Shown here: one piece after another, positions 1 through 8,300 of the stretch | Numbering within the stretch: position 1 is the stretch's first letter | Layout: the number at the start of each line of letters is the position of its first letter | Assembly: GCF_030530945.1 (NCBI RefSeq) | Contig: NZ_JAUMTZ010000007.1 | Location: 9,758 to 72,895, forward strand | DNA: 63,138 nt | Direction of reading: 5' to 3' | From: Kocuria sp. | GTDB taxonomy: Bacteria; Actinomycetota; Actinomycetes; Actinomycetales; Micrococcaceae | Translations under genes and position numbers: made by a program | Notes under the pieces: model-generated | Told to the model about the DNA's origin: nothing | The model's input: the letters and a program-made list of their open reading frames with translations, nothing else | The model's database searches: none

Positions 1-2
1 CA

Positions 3-416
3 CAGACCCGGCAGTCCCGGCCGGGGCGAACCGCTCCCGCCGCGGTCGACGGCACTGCGAACACGCGGTGGCCGGTCTACCTGGTGGTGGACGTCGTGCT
101 CGTGCTGATCTTTGCCGCCATCGGGCGTGCCAGTCACGGCGAGGACCTCGGTGGCCTCGTGGTCACCGCCTGGCCCTTCGCCGCGGGAGCCCTGCTCGGA
201 TGGCTCGCGAGCCGCGGCACCCGGCACCCGGTCGCCGTCATCCCCACGGGTCTGTCCGTGTGGCTGTGCGCCGAGGTGGGTGGCATGGTCCTGCGAGCTC
301 TCACCGGCCAGGGCACGGCACTGTCCTTCATCGTCGTCAGCACCATCGTCCTGGCCGTGCTCCTCGTGGGCTACCGGCTCGTGCTGACGCTCGTCGCGCG
401 GCTGCGCCGCCGCTGA
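3..416 (+). CDS. DUF3054 family membrane protein (5' end outside window)
   Basis: The frame is open to the left window edge, so the true start may lie outside. The visible part is about 137 residues. It has hydrophobic stretches and the motif FAAIGRASH shortly after a conserved DVVLVLIF segment, which is typical of the DUF3054 family of small actinobacterial integral membrane proteins. About four membrane segments are visible, ending in an Arg-rich tail. The family's function is unknown. A GTG at 84 could be an internal start but would remove the conserved WPVYLVVDV part of the first helix, so I think the gene begins further upstream. It is convergent with trpD. Confidence 0.75.
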   Translation, partial: QTRQSRPGRTAPAAVDGTANTRWPVYLVVDVVLVLIFAAIGRASHGEDLGGLVVTAWPFAAGALLGWLASRGTRHPVAVIPTGLSVWLCAEVGGMVLRALTGQGTALSFIVVSTIVLAVLLVGYRLVLTLVARLRRR

Positions 417-686
417 GCGCGGACCACTCCCCCGCGACCGTGTGCGCGCTCTCCTGCACCCCGGTCCAGTTCCAGCTCGCCGAGGACGCGCACGAGGTCT
501 CCCAGGACAGCTCAGACACGGGTGACCGGTCCCTGACCGTCACCCTGTGAAGAAAGTGGCACGGACGGCTCGCCCGCACCGCCCCACAGAAGGCCGCCGC
601 CCCCCCCGGTCACCCGGCCGGGCGGCGTCGTTGCTCCGGAGGTGCGCAGCCCGTGACGTGACCGGAAACCGGGGCGGGCGGGCCCG
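417..686. other. Intergenic gap between convergent genes
   Basis: This 270-base gap between the DUF3054 gene and the end of trpD has no convincing coding frame and no clear intrinsic terminator. It contains a run of eight C at 600-607 and GC-rich repeats. Open frames across it look like chance products of high GC. Confidence 0.5.
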
Positions 687-1742
687 TCAGGGCCTGGAGA
701 AATCCACCCAGCGGTCCAGGACGGCGCGCGCCGCTCCGGAGTCCACCGCGTCGGCGGCACGGGACACGGCCGCCGCAAAGCGCTCCTCGAACGGCCCCTC
801 CGCGTGCTCCGCGAGGGCCACGAGGCCGGCGGCCGCGTTCAGCAGCACTGCGTGGCGGATGTGGCCGGGGGCGCCGTCGAGGACGTCGCGCACCACCTGG
901 GCGTTGTGACGGGCGTCCCCACCGCGCAGGTCGGCGACCGAGGCACGCGGCATGCCCAGATCGAGGGGTTCCAGAGTGTGCTCGGTGACCTCGCCGTCGC
1001 GCACCTCCCACACCGCGGACTGCGCCGTGACCGTGAGCTCGTCGAGCCCGTCGCCGCCCCGGAAGACGAGGGCGCGGTCGCCGCGGTCCCGGAACACCCC
1101 GGCCATCAGGGGGGCCAGGGCTGCGTCCGCCACACCGATCGCGGACGCCGAGACGCGCGCCGGATTGGTGATGGGACCCAGGAGGTTGAAGGCAGTGGGC
1201 ACTCCCAGGGCCTTGCGGGCAGCCGCGGCAGATCTCATGGAGGGGTGGAACGTCTGGGCGAAGAGGAACGTGATGCCCACGTCCACGGCACAGCCCTGCA
1301 CCCGGTCCACGGGCATGTCCAGCTGGACGCCCAGCGCCTCCAGGACGTCGGCGGAGCCCGACTTCGACGACGACGCCCGGTTGCCGTGCTTCACCACGCG
1401 CACTCCCGCGCCGGCGCACACGATCGCCGCCATGGTGGAGATGTTGACGCTCGAGAGCCGGTCGCCGCCGGTCCCCACGATGTCCAGGGCGGGGCCGGGG
1501 ACGGTGATCGGACGGGCGCGGGCCACCATGGCGTCCGCGAGCCCGTCGAGCTCCGGGACGGTCTCCCCCTTGGTGCGCAGCGCCATGAGGAATCCGGCGA
1601 TCACGGCGTCCGACGCCTCGCCCGCCATGATGGTGTCCATGGCCCAGTAGGCCGCCTCCCGGGTGAGGTCCTCGCCCCGGGACAGGGCGGCCAGGAGATC
1701 GGGCCACTGCTGGGCCGCGCGGGGGTCGCTCGAGGTAGTCAC
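687..1742 (-). CDS. trpD: Anthranilate phosphoribosyltransferase
   Basis: This enzyme transfers phosphoribose from PRPP to anthranilate, the second step of tryptophan synthesis, in the cytosol. The protein is 351 residues, normal for the family. It shows the PRPP-binding GTGGD followed by NIST, and the KHGNRA..SKSGSADVLEALG segment. The GTG start at 1742 (VTTSSDPR) is chosen because the upstream in-frame extension is low-complexity and antisense to the ctaE promoter. It is divergent from ctaE, an arrangement common in actinobacteria. No other trp genes are nearby. Confidence 0.93.
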   Translation of the reverse strand: MTTSSDPRAAQQWPDLLAALSRGEDLTREAAYWAMDTIMAGEASDAVIAGFLMALRTKGETVPELDGLADAMVARARPITVPGPALDIVGTGGDRLSSVNISTMAAIVCAGAGVRVVKHGNRASSSKSGSADVLEALGVQLDMPVDRVQGCAVDVGITFLFAQTFHPSMRSAAAARKALGVPTAFNLLGPITNPARVSASAIGVADAALAPLMAGVFRDRGDRALVFRGGDGLDELTVTAQSAVWEVRDGEVTEHTLEPLDLGMPRASVADLRGGDARHNAQVVRDVLDGAPGHIRHAVLLNAAAGLVALAEHAEGPFEERFAAAVSRAADAVDSGAARAVLDRWVDFSRP

Positions 1743-1877
1743 GGTGCCGACTCTACCGCCCGCGCCGCGGCCACCGGCGGCGCCCGCAGCCCTCTCCCCC
1801 GGGTTCCGCGAACCCCGCGGCGTCGCCGATGTCACGTGCGGGGCGGGCGACACGGCGGAGGCCCGAGCGCGTGGTGG

Positions 1878-1907
1878 TTGGTCCGTCGAGAGTTTTGGCG
1901 ACATAAT
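1878..1907 (+). promoter_or_regulatory. Probable ctaE promoter, leaderless
   Basis: CATAAT at 1902-1907 is a good -10 hexamer in otherwise GC-rich DNA, and TTGGTC at 1878-1883 lies 18 bases upstream as a -35. Only six bases separate the -10 from the GTG start of ctaE at 1914, so transcription should begin at or next to the start codon, giving a leaderless mRNA. No Shine-Dalgarno sequence is present, which agrees. Confidence 0.55.
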
Positions 1908-1913
1908 GTCTCT

Positions 1914-2552
1914 GTGACAACTGCGACTCATACCCCAGCCAAACCGGTGGGTGCGACCATCACTCGCCCCAACCTCACCTCCGTGGGCACCATCGTGTGG
2001 TTGTCCTCCGAGGTCATGTTCTTCGCCGGTCTCTTTGCCATGTACTTCACCCTCCGCGCCACCTCTCCCGAGGTCTGGCACGAGAACACCGAAGTGCTCA
2101 ACGTCCCCATGGCGTCGATCAACACCCTGATCCTCGTTCTGAGCTCCGTGACCTGCCAGTTCGGCGTGTTCGCGGCGGAGCGACTCCAGCCGCGACGCAC
2201 GGGCGGGATCTTCCAGATCACCAAGTGGGGCCTGACCGAGTGGTTCGCCCTCACCTTCCTCATGGGGGCGGTGTTCGTGTCCGTGCAGGTCTACGAGTAC
2301 GCGTCCCTGGTCTCGGAGGGCGTCACCATTGCGGCCAGCGCCTACGGCTCCGCCTTCTACATCACCACCGGTTTCCACGCCCTGCACGTGACCGGTGGTC
2401 TCATCGCATTCCTCTTCATCATGGGCCGCGCGTTCGTCGCGAAGCGCTTCGGCCACTACGAGGCCACCTCGGCCATCGTGGTGTCCTACTACTGGCACTT
2501 CGTGGACGTCGTCTGGATCGTCCTGTTCATCCTCGTCTACTTCATCAAGTAG
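1914..2552 (+). CDS. ctaE: Cytochrome c oxidase subunit III (aa3 type)
   Basis: Subunit III of the haem-copper aa3 oxidase, a multi-helix membrane protein that stabilises subunit I. The 212 residues include the family pattern WLSSEVMFFAGLFAMYF near residue 25, then HALHVTGGL and the C-terminal SYYWHFVDVVWI segment. The GTG at 1914 (VTTATHTP) is used because the other nearby start, ATG at 1906, leads to an immediate stop. The gene heads a run with qcrC, qcrA and qcrB; in actinobacteria these products form a bc1-aa3 supercomplex. Confidence 0.95.
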   Translation: MTTATHTPAKPVGATITRPNLTSVGTIVWLSSEVMFFAGLFAMYFTLRATSPEVWHENTEVLNVPMASINTLILVLSSVTCQFGVFAAERLQPRRTGGIFQITKWGLTEWFALTFLMGAVFVSVQVYEYASLVSEGVTIAASAYGSAFYITTGFHALHVTGGLIAFLFIMGRAFVAKRFGHYEATSAIVVSYYWHFVDVVWIVLFILVYFIK

Positions 2553-2609
2553 TCCTCGCAGGTCCCACCACCCATCCCAGATCGAGAACCGAGTTAAGGA
2601 ACGTTTGAC

Positions 2610-3401
2610 GTGAAGGCACTCTCACAAAAGCGCCGCCATCCCATGGCAGCCCTGGCGCTGTTGGTCATGGCTTTGCTTCTGACCGGTGGACTCTACGCAG
2701 TTGCCACAACCACCAATGAAGCCAAGGCCGAGACGACCACCTACTCGGCTCAGGACATCCAGGACGGGCAGAAGCTCTTCCAGTCCAACTGCTCCACCTG
2801 CCACGGCATGAAGGCCCAGGGAACCAACACCGGTCCCTCCCTCATCGGCGTGGGCGCCTCCTCCGTGGATTTCCAGGTCGGCACGGGCCGCATGCCCATG
2901 CAGATGCAGGGCCCCCAGGCCCAGGTGAAGCCGCCGCAGTTCAACGACGAGCAGACCAAGCAGCTCGCCGCGTACGTGGCCTCCCTCGGCGCCGGCCCCT
3001 CCGTGCCGGACGAGGAGGACCTTGACATCTCCAAGGGCAACTCCGCCGAGGGCGCCAAGATCTTCCTCTCCAACTGCGCCATGTGCCACAACGCGGCCGG
3101 CCAGGGCGGCGCCCTGACCCGCGGCAAGTTCGCCCCCTCCCTCATGGGAGTCAGCGAGGAGCACATCTACGAGGCCATGCAGACCGGCCCGCAGAACATG
3201 CCCGTGTTCAACGACGCCAACATCACTCCCGATGAGAAGCGCGACGTGATCACGTACCTGAAGACGCTCGATAACAACACCACCGTCGGCGGGTTCAGCC
3301 TGGGCTCCCTGGGTCCCGTCTCCGAGGGCCTGTTCATCTGGACCATCGGTCTGATCGTCGTCATTGCCTTCACGGTCTGGCTGACCTCCCGCTCCGCCTG
3401 A
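2610..3401 (+). CDS. qcrC: Cytochrome bc1 complex diheme cytochrome c subunit
   Basis: Electron carrier of the menaquinol:cytochrome c reductase. In actinobacteria it passes electrons straight to the aa3 oxidase and replaces soluble cytochrome c. The 263 residues hold an N-terminal membrane anchor, two haem c sites (CSTCH near residue 51 and CAMCH near 155), and a C-terminal helix near residue 240. The GTG at 2610 is preceded by AAGGAACG. It lies 57 bases after ctaE and 58 before qcrA. The double haem motif is diagnostic. Confidence 0.96.
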   Translation: MKALSQKRRHPMAALALLVMALLLTGGLYAVATTTNEAKAETTTYSAQDIQDGQKLFQSNCSTCHGMKAQGTNTGPSLIGVGASSVDFQVGTGRMPMQMQGPQAQVKPPQFNDEQTKQLAAYVASLGAGPSVPDEEDLDISKGNSAEGAKIFLSNCAMCHNAAGQGGALTRGKFAPSLMGVSEEHIYEAMQTGPQNMPVFNDANITPDEKRDVITYLKTLDNNTTVGGFSLGSLGPVSEGLFIWTIGLIVVIAFTVWLTSRSA

Positions 3402-3459
3402 GAGCACCCGCTGGCCCCGGGCCGGCACCCTAGACACTATTCACAGCACCAAGAGAAGA

Positions 3460-4566
3460 ATGAGGGACCACATGGGCGACCATCGTGACGGCACTCCCCA
3501 CAAGAGCGGGGCGGTTGTCACCTCGGACGGAGCGGATCTGGACCACTTCCCCAACCCGGGGCTTCCACCGCACCGCCCCCGCGTGACCGACGTTGACCCC
3601 AAGGCCGCCAAGCGCGCCGAGCACCACATCGTCCTGATGTTCCTGATCTCCGTGATCGGCTCCGTGCTCTTCTTCGTGGCCTACTTCGGCATCCGCGTGG
3701 ACGGCCCGCTCTACGACGCGGTGAACACCGAACCCACCGCGCAGCTGCGCCTGCAGAACCTCCTGCTGGGTCTCGGCATCGCGCTCGGCATGTTCGGCAT
3801 CGGCGTGGGCGTGGTCCACTGGGCCCGTACGCTCATGCCCGACCACGAGATCGTGGAGCAGCGCCACGACCTTCGCTCCGAGGAGGAGCGCGCCGAGGCG
3901 CAGAGCATCCTGAACACCATCTACGACGAGTCCGGCGTCAAGCGCCGCCCGCTGCTGCGGAACACGCTCATCGGCGCGGCGGTGCTCATGCCGCTCCCGT
4001 TCGTGGGTCTGCTCAAGGACCTCGGCCCCACCGACCTCAAGGTCCTGCGCCACTCCATGTGGGACCAGGGCGTGCGCCTGGTGCGCGACCCCTCCGGCAC
4101 CCCCATCAAGGCGTCCGACGTGACCCTGGGCTCCGCCTTCCACGTGATCCCCGAGAACCTCACCACCCTCAGCCACGAGGACGGCTACCTCAACGAGAAG
4201 GCCAAGTCCGTGGTGCTGCTCATGCGCCTGGACCCGGACACCGTGAACGTATCCGAGGACCGCAAGGACTGGAACGTGGACGGCATCTTCGCCTACTCCA
4301 AGGTCTGCACCCACGTCGGCTGCCCCATCGCCCTGTACGAGCAGCACACGCACCACCTGCTCTGCCCGTGCCACCAGTCCACGTTCGACCTCACGAACGA
4401 GTGTGAGGTCATCTTCGGCCCGGCATCCCGACCCTTGCCGCAGCTGCCCATTTCCGTTGATTCCGACGGCTACCTCGTTGCCCGCAGTGACTTCCACGAG
4501 CCCGTGGGACCCACCTACTCGCAGCGCGATTTCGCCGTCAAAGACATGCAGGATGAGGCGAATTGA
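3460..4566 (+). CDS. qcrA: Cytochrome bc1 complex Rieske iron-sulfur subunit
   Basis: The Rieske 2Fe-2S protein that takes electrons from menaquinol. The 368-residue form has three predicted membrane helices, the actinobacterial pattern, against one in mitochondria. The cluster ligands are visible in CTHVGC near residue 282 and CPCHQS near 301. Two starts are possible: ATG at 3460, and ATG at 3472, which has GAGGGA six bases upstream and may be the better one. The stop overlaps the qcrB start by one base (TGATG), implying coupled translation. Confidence 0.95.
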   Translation: MRDHMGDHRDGTPHKSGAVVTSDGADLDHFPNPGLPPHRPRVTDVDPKAAKRAEHHIVLMFLISVIGSVLFFVAYFGIRVDGPLYDAVNTEPTAQLRLQNLLLGLGIALGMFGIGVGVVHWARTLMPDHEIVEQRHDLRSEEERAEAQSILNTIYDESGVKRRPLLRNTLIGAAVLMPLPFVGLLKDLGPTDLKVLRHSMWDQGVRLVRDPSGTPIKASDVTLGSAFHVIPENLTTLSHEDGYLNEKAKSVVLLMRLDPDTVNVSEDRKDWNVDGIFAYSKVCTHVGCPIALYEQHTHHLLCPCHQSTFDLTNECEVIFGPASRPLPQLPISVDSDGYLVARSDFHEPVGPTYSQRDFAVKDMQDEAN

Positions 4567-6233
4567 TGTCCACATCGTCCGACTTCGAATACAGGCCCAC
4601 CACCAGCACGGGCCGCATCGCCAACTTCGTCGACACCCGCGTGGGTGCCTCGGCCATGGTCAAGGAGTTCGGCCGCAAGGTCTTCCCCGACCACTGGTCC
4701 TTCATGTTCGGTGAGGTGGCCCTCTACAGCTTCGTCATCCTGCTCCTCTCCGGGACCTTCCTGGCGCTCTGGTTCGACCCGACCATGACGTCCATGGAGT
4801 ACAAGGGCAACTACGTGCCCATGCAGGGTGTGGAGATGTCCGGGGCCTACGCCTCGGCGCTGAACATCTCGTTCGACATCCGCGGTGGTCTCTTCCTCCG
4901 CCAGCTCCACCACTGGTCCGCGCTGCTGTTCGTCATGGCCCTGTCCGTGCACATGCTCCGCGTGTTCTTCACCGGCGCGTTCCGGCGCCCCCGTGAGCTG
5001 AACTGGGTGGTGGGCTGCGTGCTCTTCATCCTGGCGATCGTGGCCGGCTTCTCCGGCTACTCCCTCCCCGACGACGTGCTCTCCGGCAACGGTCTGCGGA
5101 TTGCGGACGCCATCGCCAAGTCCATCCCCGTGGTGGGCACCTACATCTCCATGTTCATGTTCGGCGGGGAGTTCCCCGGCCACGCGATCATCGGCCGCCT
5201 GTACATCGTGCACGTGCTGATCATCCCTGCGCTGATCCTGGTCATGATCGTGATCCACCTGTTCATGGTGGTCGTGCACAAGCACACCCAGTACCCCGGC
5301 CCCGGCCGCACCGAGAACAACGTGGTGGGCTTCCCCGTGGGTCCCGTGTACGCCGCCAAGGCCGGCGGTTTCTTCTTCATCGTGTTCGGCATCCTGGCCG
5401 CCATCGCCGGGACCACCACCATCAACGCGATCTGGAACTACGGCCCCTACGATCCCTCCCCCGTGCAGGCCGGTTCGCAGCCCGACTGGTACATGGGCTT
5501 CTCCGACGGCGGTCTGCGCCTCATGCCGGGGTCCTGGCCGTTCTCGTGGGAGATCCACCTCTTCGGCCTGGCAATTCCCCTGGCCATCCTCCTGCCGCTG
5601 ATCCCCATGGCGGGGATGTTCGGTGCCATGTTCGCATGGCCCTGGATCGAGCGCTGGGTCACCCGCGACAACCGTGTGCACAACATTCTGGACCGCCCCC
5701 GCAACGCGCCGTTCCGCACGGCCGTGGGCGCGGCGGGCGTGACTTTCTACGCCGTCCAGATGATCGCCGCCTCTGGCGACCTCATTGCCACGCACTTCCA
5801 CATGGCCGTGAACGATGTGATCTACTGGCTGCGAGCCCTGTACTTCCTGGGCCCCATCCTGGCGTTCATGATCACGCGTCGCTTCTGCCTGTCGCTGCAG
5901 CGGAAGGACCGCGAGATCGTCCTTCACGGCCGCGAGTCCGGACGCATCCAGGCTCTGCCCCACGGCGAGTTCGTGGAGGTGCACGAGCCCCTGGACGAGT
6001 ACCGCCGCTACAAGCTGGTGGACTTCCAGGACCGCCAGGTGCAGCCCGCCCGTGCGAACGCCAAGGGCAAGATCACGGCCGGTGAGAAGATGCGCGGTCG
6101 CCTGAGCCACCTCTTCTTCGAGGACCGTGTGGCCCCGGTGAGCCCCGCCGAGCTCGAGGCCGCTCACGGGCACCATGAGCCGGAGCCCGTGGCTGTGGGT
6201 GCGGGATCCCACCCCACCTCCATCGAGAGGTAG
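4566..6233 (+). CDS. qcrB: Cytochrome bc1 complex cytochrome b subunit
   Basis: Membrane cytochrome b carrying the two b haems and the quinol sites. The 555 residues show the eight-helix core, the Qo-site QPDWYMGF (the actinobacterial PDWY form of PEWY) near residue 305, and SGYSLPDDVLSG. A charged cytoplasmic C-terminal tail of about 120 residues, ending in a His/Glu-rich stretch, is longer than in proteobacterial cytochrome b and typical of high-GC Gram-positives. This protein is the target of Q203-type inhibitors in mycobacteria. It is the last gene of the run, followed by a strong terminator. Confidence 0.96.
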   Translation: MSTSSDFEYRPTTSTGRIANFVDTRVGASAMVKEFGRKVFPDHWSFMFGEVALYSFVILLLSGTFLALWFDPTMTSMEYKGNYVPMQGVEMSGAYASALNISFDIRGGLFLRQLHHWSALLFVMALSVHMLRVFFTGAFRRPRELNWVVGCVLFILAIVAGFSGYSLPDDVLSGNGLRIADAIAKSIPVVGTYISMFMFGGEFPGHAIIGRLYIVHVLIIPALILVMIVIHLFMVVVHKHTQYPGPGRTENNVVGFPVGPVYAAKAGGFFFIVFGILAAIAGTTTINAIWNYGPYDPSPVQAGSQPDWYMGFSDGGLRLMPGSWPFSWEIHLFGLAIPLAILLPLIPMAGMFGAMFAWPWIERWVTRDNRVHNILDRPRNAPFRTAVGAAGVTFYAVQMIAASGDLIATHFHMAVNDVIYWLRALYFLGPILAFMITRRFCLSLQRKDREIVLHGRESGRIQALPHGEFVEVHEPLDEYRRYKLVDFQDRQVQPARANAKGKITAGEKMRGRLSHLFFEDRVAPVSPAELEAAHGHHEPEPVAVGAGSHPTSIER

Positions 6234-6260
6234 CAACCCACCGGCACCAGTTGCCGCTGA

Positions 6261-6302
6261 CAAGAGGCCCGTGACCATCATCTGATGGTCACGGGCCTCT
6301 TG
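6261..6302 (+). terminator. Intrinsic terminator after qcrB
   Basis: Two perfect 20-base arms, CAAGAGGCCCGTGACCATCA and its complement, are separated by only two bases, so a loop of at least four closes a stem of about 19 bp. It starts 28 bases after the qcrB stop. It should end the ctaE-qcrCAB transcript and may also block reading from the other side. Confidence 0.9.
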
Positions 6303-6536
6303 CTGTGTCTGCAGTGCCGCGCGCCGTACAGAGTTGCAGAGATGCCCTCCCCGGGCCTGGCCGTCTCACCGGCGCCAGGATGAACCCTGCCCGGCCCCCG
6401 GCTGGAAATGGGCTCGACACCCCAGGAACTCCATGTTGCGGGACATCTGATGCGCCCTCGGAACAGCGGCCGAACGGTCAGGGGGTCCCGAGGGCAGAGG
6501 AGGGTGTCCGGGGCGATCGTCGATGGCCCGTGGAGT
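6303..6536. other. Intergenic gap, no gene seen
   Basis: These 234 bases lie between the qcrB terminator and the end of the TetR gene. The base composition is close to the neighbouring lower-GC cassette. A frame from 6305 runs into the TetR gene on the opposite strand and has no family resemblance. I see no repeats or attachment sites. Confidence 0.4.
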
Positions 6537-7106
6537 TCATGACTGACGGGCCAGCAGCTGATGGGATGCGGAGCAGGCAGCGGTGAAGGCAATGGCATCC
6601 CGTTCGATCGAGGCCGTGACTTGAGCGCCTTCATGGAGCAGGTGAAGCAGACGGCCTGTGCACTGGTTGCCGTTGGCCATTAGCGTGAACAGTGTCAGCA
6701 TCCACTTCTTCTCTTCCTGGATGACCCCGGTGGCTTGCTGGTCAGTGGCTCCGACCTCAGCCCATGCGTTCACGAAGGTGCATCCCCGGGGCGTCTCCCC
6801 TGCCCACCGAATGGTGTGGTCATAGACGATGTCGAGACGTTCCTCCGGGGTGGCTGGCGCCAGTGCGGCCAAGAGCTCGCTCTGCCAGCGGTGAGCGCGT
6901 GCTTGCAGATAGCAGGCCACGAGACGGTCCTTGGACCCAAAACGCTGGTACAGCGTCCTCTTGGTGGTGCCGGCGAGCTCGACGATGCTGTCCACGCCCG
7001 TGGCGGTGATTCCATGTTCACGGAAGAGTCGTGTCGCGGCATCGAGGATCCGCTCGCCGGCCGCGGTGGTGGTCACGGATTCGCAGGGTTCAAGTCCAAT
7101 GTCCAT
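6537..7106 (-). CDS. TetR/AcrR family transcriptional regulator
   Basis: A one-component repressor of 189 residues. The N-terminal helix-turn-helix is at residues 20-60 (ERILDAATRLFREHG, then TTKRTLYQRFGSKDRL), followed by an all-helical ligand domain containing GCTFVNAW. ATG at 7106 is supported by AAGGAG about seven bases upstream, and a TATACT -10 lies at 7142-7147. It is divergent from the EamA exporter gene with a palindrome between them, so it probably represses both itself and the exporter. Codon use is less GC-biased than the neighbours, suggesting recent acquisition. The ligand cannot be told from the sequence. Confidence 0.88.
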   Translation of the reverse strand: MDIGLEPCESVTTTAAGERILDAATRLFREHGITATGVDSIVELAGTTKRTLYQRFGSKDRLVACYLQARAHRWQSELLAALAPATPEERLDIVYDHTIRWAGETPRGCTFVNAWAEVGATDQQATGVIQEEKKWMLTLFTLMANGNQCTGRLLHLLHEGAQVTASIERDAIAFTAACSASHQLLARQS

Positions 7107-7141
7107 CGTCTGCTCCTTACCTCTGATGCAGGTGCACTGAC

Positions 7142-7161
7142 AGTATACCGACCGGTATGGT
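7142..7161. promoter_or_regulatory. TetR operator over back-to-back promoters
   Basis: ATACCGACCGGTAT at 7145-7158 is a near-perfect palindrome (12 of 14 positions symmetric) with ACC-4-GGT spacing typical of TetR-family boxes. It overlaps TATACT (7142-7147, minus strand), a perfect-looking -10 for the tetR gene, and TATGGT (7156-7161, plus strand), a possible -10 for the exporter gene. Binding here would block both. Confidence 0.65.
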
Positions 7162-7172
7162 TACCTGGCTGG

Positions 7173-8057
7173 ATGCGATGGATGATGGCTGCGGCGTTCG
7201 TGGTGGCATGGAGCTCGGGTTTTATAGGCGCCTCCCTGGCTGACCAGACAGCGGTGGGAGTCTGGCGACTGCTTGCTTGGCGCTACCTGGCGACCGCGGC
7301 GGTGCTCCTGCTCGCTTCATTTGTTGTGCCAGTGAGCCGTCGAGCCGTGACCACGGTGAAATGCAGTGACCTCTTGCGGCAGATTGCCCTGGCGCTTCTC
7401 TCGCACGTCGTCTTCCTGGGCGGGGTGTTTCTTGCGGCGCAACAGGGATTGGATGCCGGGCTGTCCGCCTTGGTGTGCGCGTTGCAGCCCTTGCTGGTCA
7501 CCGCCGCGGGTCGGCTGGTCTTTTTCGATCGGGTCAGAGTTCGTCAATGGGTCGGACTCGTCATGGCCCTTGCCGGTGTCGCGCTCAGCGTCGGTGGGAT
7601 CAGCGCAACCGGTTTGGCCAGCGTCGGCCTCGTGGTGGCGAGCCTGCTCGGTCTGTCCACGTCTGCGCTTCTGGAGCGCGCGTGGCAACCGAGAATACCG
7701 GTGCTACTCAGTCTGACCATCCAGGTCTGTGTGGCAGCTGTGGTCTTCGTGCTCATCGCGCTTCACGATGGAGGCCTCGGCATTCCCGTCACTGAGCGGC
7801 TGCTGTGGGCGATCACCTGGCTCGTCCTCCTGTCCGGTCTGGGAGGCTACATGACGTTCACGTGGTGCCTGCGTCATCTTGGAGCCACGACGACAAGCAC
7901 TCTGCTCTACCTGACTGCTCCCATGACGATGCTGTGGGCCTGGTTCATGTTCGCTCAGCAGCCCTCCGTCATGCAGTGGACGGGGCTTCTCGTCGTCCTG
8001 GCCGGAGTGGCCTGCGCAACCAAACGCACCGCCAAGGCAGCATCGGAACCGAGATGA
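7173..8057 (+). CDS. EamA/DMT family transporter
   Basis: A drug/metabolite transporter of 294 residues with about ten hydrophobic helices in two EamA repeats. The first begins MAAAFVVAWSSGFIGA and the second is in the C-terminal half (GGYMTFTWCLRHLGATTTS). The ATG at 7173 is the first start giving a clean first helix; an earlier start would run through the tetR gene region. The substrate is unknown; the divergent TetR gene suggests an induced efflux protein. Third-position GC is lower than in surrounding genes. Confidence 0.87.
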   Translation: MRWMMAAAFVVAWSSGFIGASLADQTAVGVWRLLAWRYLATAAVLLLASFVVPVSRRAVTTVKCSDLLRQIALALLSHVVFLGGVFLAAQQGLDAGLSALVCALQPLLVTAAGRLVFFDRVRVRQWVGLVMALAGVALSVGGISATGLASVGLVVASLLGLSTSALLERAWQPRIPVLLSLTIQVCVAAVVFVLIALHDGGLGIPVTERLLWAITWLVLLSGLGGYMTFTWCLRHLGATTTSTLLYLTAPMTMLWAWFMFAQQPSVMQWTGLLVVLAGVACATKRTAKAASEPR

Positions 8058-8239
8058 GGTGGGCGACCACGACGCCTCGCCCTCACGCCGTGACAACAGG
8101 AAGTCACCTCCCGCAGTGTCCCGTCCGATGCGCCGGGGGCTACCGAGGCGGGTTGCCGAAGCCACCGTGGAGAGGGCCGCCCGATCTATACCCCCGCTGC
8201 CACGGAGCGCACCTGGACGAAAGGGTGCCGGGCGAAAGA
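8058..8239. other. Intergenic gap, no gene seen
   Basis: About 180 bases between the EamA gene and the ctaF-side terminator. No conserved frame, repeat or attachment-like sequence is recognisable. Confidence 0.4.
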
Positions 8240-8275
8240 AGTGGCCCCCGTCGTCCGGAGACGACGGGGGCCACT
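8240..8275. terminator. Bidirectional terminator between EamA gene and ctaF
   Basis: A 16-bp perfect stem (arms AGTGGCCCCCGTCGTC and its complement) with a four-base CGGA loop lies 25 bases beyond the ctaF stop. It should end the minus-strand ctaC-ctaD-ctaF transcript and could also stop the exporter transcript. Confidence 0.85.
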
Positions 8276-8300
8276 CATAGTGCCCGCAGGCTACACACGA

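Noticed and set aside
68..550. 160-codon plus-strand frame at the left edge
   Set aside because: It overlaps the DUF3054 frame and is Arg/Pro-rich with no family features.
1906..1920. ATG at 1906 as the ctaE start
   Set aside because: It reads Met-Ser-Leu then stop in that frame; the in-frame start is GTG at 1914.
4515..6281. Long minus-strand frame opposite qcrB
   Set aside because: Rich in Gly, His, Glu and Val as expected from the complement of a helical membrane gene; qcrB has all family motifs.
6305..6586. 93-codon plus-strand frame in the gap before the TetR gene
   Set aside because: It runs into the TetR gene on the opposite strand, lacks a ribosome site and has no similarity I recognise.
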